Assembly: GCA_017644005.1 (NCBI GenBank)
Contig: JAEPMJ010000004.1
Span: 62,001 to 126,000, forward strand
Direction: 5' to 3'
Length of the DNA stretch: 64,000 bases
Origin: Rhizobiaceae bacterium
GTDB lineage: Bacteria; Pseudomonadota; Alphaproteobacteria; Rhizobiales; Rhizobiaceae
The position numbers and the translations under genes are program-made. Every line of letters starts with the position of its first letter. The stretch's first letter is position 1. The notes below the pieces were generated by a model that did not search any database, had not been told where the DNA came from, and saw nothing but the letters and a program-made list of their open reading frames with translations. This document shows, piece after piece, positions 61,544 through 64,000 of this stretch.

Positions 61544-62254
61544 ATGAGTATCTGGACGAATCTCGGCGCATTTGCATCGCGCATCCAAGTTCCTTCGCTT
61601 TCCGCGATCGTGGAGGCGCTGCGCAGCGCCTTCGTGGCCGATCCCGAACTCAGACGCCAAGTCGCTTTTTCGGTCGCCATGATCGCACTTTCGGCCAAGA
61701 TGGCTAAGGCCGACGGCGTGGTGACCGCTTCCGAGGTCGGCGCCTTTCGCGAGATCTTCCATGTGCCTCAAGATGAGGAGCGCAATGTATCGCGGCTCTA
61801 CAATCTGGCGAAGCAGGATATTGCCGGGTTCGAAGCCTATGCTGGCCAGATGGCGCGGCTGTGCGGGTCAGGTACTCCCAACTGCCTGGTACTGGAGGAT
61901 ATTCTCGACGGGCTGTTCCACATCGCGAAGTCGGATGGGGTGATCCACGAGCGCGAACTCGGCTATCTGAACCGGGTTGCCGAAATATTCGAACTCGATG
62001 AAGCGCATTTCGAGCGCATTGTCGCGCGCCATGCCGCAAGCGGAGACGGCGACCCATTCCTTGTCCTTGGTGTTTCGCATGATGCGAGCCGCGCGGAAGT
62101 GACAAGCCGCTACAGGAAGCTCGTCGCCGAAAACCACCCGGACAGGCTGATAGGTCGCGGCCTGCCGGCCGAATTTATCGGCATCGCGAATGAGCGTATG
62201 GCAGCGATCAACGCTGCCTATTCGGCCATAGAAGCAGGTTGGAAGCTCGCTTGA
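61544..62254 (+). CDS. TerB/DjlA-like protein with C-terminal J domain
   Basis: A 236-residue protein. A TerB-like helical domain (about 45-150: VAFSVAMIALSAKMAKADGVVTASEVGAFREIF ... LFHIAKSDGVIHERELGYLNRVAEIFELDE) is followed by a J domain (about 165-230) with an intact HPD (ENHPDRLIG). The layout is that of DjlA without its membrane helix, so it should be a cytoplasmic co-chaperone of DnaK. ATG 61544 or TTG 61535 is the start. The next gene starts inside its last codons. Confidence 0.9.
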   Translation: MSIWTNLGAFASRIQVPSLSAIVEALRSAFVADPELRRQVAFSVAMIALSAKMAKADGVVTASEVGAFREIFHVPQDEERNVSRLYNLAKQDIAGFEAYAGQMARLCGSGTPNCLVLEDILDGLFHIAKSDGVIHERELGYLNRVAEIFELDEAHFERIVARHAASGDGDPFLVLGVSHDASRAEVTSRYRKLVAENHPDRLIGRGLPAEFIGIANERMAAINAAYSAIEAGWKLA

Positions 62255-63015
62255 GACCGTTTGCACCGGACTTTTTGGCTGCCGAGGTTCGTGTTTCCCC
62301 AAACTTCGGCGAGCGGCGCGGCAACGCACGGATCGACACGGTTGTTCTGCACTATACCGGCATGGCGAGCGGGGCGGCCGCGCAGGCGTGGCTGTGCAAT
62401 CCCGAGAGCCAGGTATCGTCGCATTATATCGTGCATGAAGACGGGCGGGTGGTGCAGATGGTGCGCGAGGCCGATCGTGCGTGGCATGCGGGGAAGAGCT
62501 TCTGGGCCGGCGTCACCGACATCAATTCATGCTCGGTGGGCATCGAAATCGTGAACCGGGGGCATGATTTCGGCTATGAGGATTTTCCGGATGTGCAGGT
62601 CGAAAGCGTCATTTCGCTCTGCCGCGACATCGTGACTCGTCACAATATTCCGGCACCGCGTGTGCTTGCTCACTCCGACGTTGCACCCGGCCGCAAGATC
62701 GACCCCGGCGAAAGGTTCCCCTGGGGAAGGCTGGCAGACGCTGACGTTGGCCACTGGGTGCGGCCGGTGCCTGCGGACGAAGCCCCCGGTTTCTGCGAGG
62801 GCGATTCAGGCGAAGCAGTCAAGTCCTTGCAAACGCAGCTTTTTCGCTATGGGTATGGCGTCGAAACGGACGGCACTTTCGGCGAAAGGACGCGGATCGT
62901 CGTCGAAGCCTTCCAGCGGCATTTCCGGCCTGAGCGCGTCGATGGCGTGGCGGATCGGTCGACTGTCGAAACGCTTTCGCGCCTTCTGGCAGCGCTGCCT
63001 GACGCAACGTCATAA
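62239..63015 (+). CDS. N-acetylmuramoyl-L-alanine amidase (AmpD/Amidase_2) with peptidoglycan-binding domain
   Basis: A 258-residue amidase. Zn ligands: VVLHYTGM (His), AWHAGKSFW and LAHSDVAPGRKIDPGERFPWGRL (His and Asp), with catalytic Glu in VGIEIVNRGHD. The last 65 residues (GDSGEAVKSLQTQLFRYGYGVETDGTFGERTRIVVEAFQRHFRPE) form a PG_binding_1 domain. TTG 62239 (or TTG 62251) is the start and overlaps the J-domain gene. No signal peptide is visible, fitting the cytoplasmic recycling enzymes of the AmpD/AmiD class. Confidence 0.92.
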   Translation: MEARLRPFAPDFLAAEVRVSPNFGERRGNARIDTVVLHYTGMASGAAAQAWLCNPESQVSSHYIVHEDGRVVQMVREADRAWHAGKSFWAGVTDINSCSVGIEIVNRGHDFGYEDFPDVQVESVISLCRDIVTRHNIPAPRVLAHSDVAPGRKIDPGERFPWGRLADADVGHWVRPVPADEAPGFCEGDSGEAVKSLQTQLFRYGYGVETDGTFGERTRIVVEAFQRHFRPERVDGVADRSTVETLSRLLAALPDATS

Positions 63016-63156
63016 ATCGGCGCTGCGGGGTTCGCTGTAACAAACGGTCACTTTTTTTGAACGGGCTCGCCCTTTTTGGCGCCCAATTTGACCGACATGC
63101 GGCGCGCTCCCGTATGCGGGCGTAATCGATACCGGTCGCCCGTCCAGTGCAATCGC

Positions 63157-63174
63157 GCCTCTCCTCCCAGAGGC
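63157..63174 (+). promoter_or_regulatory. Small hairpin in the leader of the transglycosylase gene
   Basis: GCCTCT-CCTCCC-AGAGGC, a 6-bp stem with a 6-nt loop, 24 bp before the start codon at 63199. It may affect ribosome access; low confidence. The T7 run near 63050-63057 lies after the amidase stop without a clear stem. Confidence 0.25.
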
Positions 63175-63198
63175 CACGAACTCCAGAAAAGACCCTAC

Positions 63199-63795
63199 AT
63201 GAACCGACTGACTTTTGCAGCGGCAGCGCTTGCCGCCGCAGTGGTGAGCTTTGGCGCGAACGCGTCCGAGCAGAAACCGCAGGCCGAAGGTACCAAATGC
63301 TATCTGCTCGGCTGTTACGACAAGGACGGCAAGCGCGTCGATGCTCCCGCGGTCGCCACCGTCAAGACCGCGCTGGCCAGTAACAGGCCGGCTGCAAAGC
63401 CGGCTGGCAAGAAAGCTGCCGCCAGCCGCTATTCCTCGATCATCGTTAAACACGCAACCGCCAATGGCGTGCCGGTCAATCTCGCGCACGCCGTCATCCG
63501 CATCGAGAGCAATTTCCGCGCGAATGCTCGCGGACAGGCTGGCGAGGTGGGTCTCATGCAGATCAAGCCGGCTACGGCGCGCGCCATGGGCTACGGCGGC
63601 TCGATCAAGGGCCTCTACAATCCCGAAACCAACATCAAATACGGCATGAAATATCTCGGGCAGGCACGCAAGCTCGGCGATGGTTCGGTCTGCGGTACGA
63701 TCCTGAAATACAATGCGGGTCATGGAGCCAAGCGCATGAACCGCATTTCAGCCGCCTATTGCAGCAAGGTGAAGAAGCATCTGGGCATGAGCTGA
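63199..63795 (+). CDS. Exported lytic transglycosylase (SLT family)
   Basis: A 198-residue exported enzyme with signal peptide (LTFAAAALAAAVVSFGANAS). After an Ala/Lys-rich linker the SLT domain has HAVIRIESNFRANARGQAGEVGLMQIKPATARAMGYGG (catalytic Glu in RIESNF), and the second motif NIKYGMKYLGQARKL with ILKYNAGHGAKRMN. ATG 63199 starts the signal peptide. Two Cys pairs may form disulfides (CYLLGC; CGT ... YCSK). It should cut glycan strands and is the third wall enzyme in this 2-kb stretch. Confidence 0.92.
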   Translation: MNRLTFAAAALAAAVVSFGANASEQKPQAEGTKCYLLGCYDKDGKRVDAPAVATVKTALASNRPAAKPAGKKAAASRYSSIIVKHATANGVPVNLAHAVIRIESNFRANARGQAGEVGLMQIKPATARAMGYGGSIKGLYNPETNIKYGMKYLGQARKLGDGSVCGTILKYNAGHGAKRMNRISAAYCSKVKKHLGMS

Positions 63796-63813
63796 TGCTT
63801 CGAAAATACGCTT

Positions 63814-63846
63814 CGTATCGCCGGTGGAATGGTCGCCGGCGATACG
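63814..63846 (+). terminator. Hairpin after the lytic transglycosylase gene
   Basis: CGTATCGCCGG and CCGGCGATACG form a perfect 11-bp stem around loop TGGAATGGTCG, 18 bp after the stop codon. No T run follows, so either a factor-assisted terminator or an mRNA-end stabiliser. Confidence 0.5.
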
Positions 63847-63919
63847 CAGCGACCGCAAACTGTTACAATTTGAAACATATTTTGATCAAATTTGCTCTTT
63901 TTGTGCCCGATTTGGCGGT

Positions 63920-64000
63920 TTAGTGCGCGGCGTCTCCCAAGACCTGAGTTTGCTCATCACCGAGTACGAACTGGCCGTTACGGCGTGCCCCCAAGCGGCG
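63920..64000 (-). CDS. C-terminus of a gene running in from the right edge (26 aa visible)
   Basis: Minus-strand frame open at the window edge, reading RRLGARRNGQFVLGDEQTQV then LGDAAH and TAA at 63920-63922. Composition is protein-like, and the AT-rich stretch after it (63850-63919) looks intergenic. No family can be named from so little; the call rests on frame and context only. Confidence 0.35.
   Translation of the reverse strand, partial: RRLGARRNGQFVLGDEQTQVLGDAAH

Noticed and set aside
58446..61547. 1033-codon open frame on the plus strand overlapping DctQ, DctM, the regulator and the BASS gene
   Set aside because: Arg/Ala/Gly/His-rich, spans four good genes in another frame, no domain; a GC-driven shadow.

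Overview
The window reads as chromosomal DNA of an alphaproteobacterium, most likely a Hyphomicrobiales (Rhizobiales) member of the Mesorhizobium/Phyllobacteriaceae kind. GC is high (about 60-65 % by eye), genes are packed with many ATGA overlaps, and several families and arrangements are typical of rhizobia: a RutR-controlled reductive pyrimidine pathway, pcaCHGB, the betaine-lipid genes btaAB, an ArsR-methyltransferase fusion ahead of metF, and a NuoE-like C-terminal domain. No rRNA, tRNA, CRISPR array or insertion sequence was seen. This assignment is inference from gene content.

Layout. 1-3.2 kb: end of a peptide ABC transporter (permease, then a double ATPase with an odd C-terminal tail). 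3.2-7.7 kb: a membrane protein, a patatin lipoprotein, small exported proteins and a DUF3179 protein. 7.8-10.5 kb: preTA, dihydropyrimidine dehydrogenase. 10.5-13.5 kb: a hydrolase, an EamA transporter and an Rrf2-peroxidase pair behind a 47-bp near-palindrome. 13.5-22.8 kb: rutR, divergent from aminotransferase, carbamoyl-beta-alanine amidohydrolase, dihydropyrimidinase and an ABC importer with an NMT1/THI5-like binding protein. With preTA this gives import and full reductive degradation of pyrimidines, and RutR-like boxes lie at both loci.

22.9-27.9 kb: AraC regulator, pobA and pcaCHGB (4-hydroxybenzoate to the enol-lactone; pcaD is not in the window). 27.9-34.8 kb: a TerC protein, a TPP enzyme/CoA-transferase pair, a lipase-like hydrolase, small exported proteins and a frameshifted DUF2461 gene. 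34.8-36.5 kb: ettA. 36.5-38.0 kb: a lower-GC island with a BglII-like restriction enzyme and an MT-A70 adenine methylase. 38.0-42.8 kb: a KAS III enzyme, a MOSC protein, DUF2293-trmO, and an ArsR-methyltransferase fusion with metF behind a perfect 22-bp palindrome.

42.9-53.3 kb: a 28-residue membrane protein, an EamA transporter, a PLP decarboxylase, cell-wall enzymes, a serine hydrolase, btaAB with a Pho box, and a cytochrome b561/MarR pair with two operators. 53.3-61.5 kb: a fused 5-oxoprolinase/hydantoinase divergent from a TRAP transporter, a winged-helix regulator and a BASS-type transporter. 61.5-64 kb: a TerB/J-domain protein, an amidase and a lytic transglycosylase. Most of the region is ordinary metabolism; the points of interest are the R-M island, the fusion proteins, the unannotated small ORFs and several strong palindromic operators.
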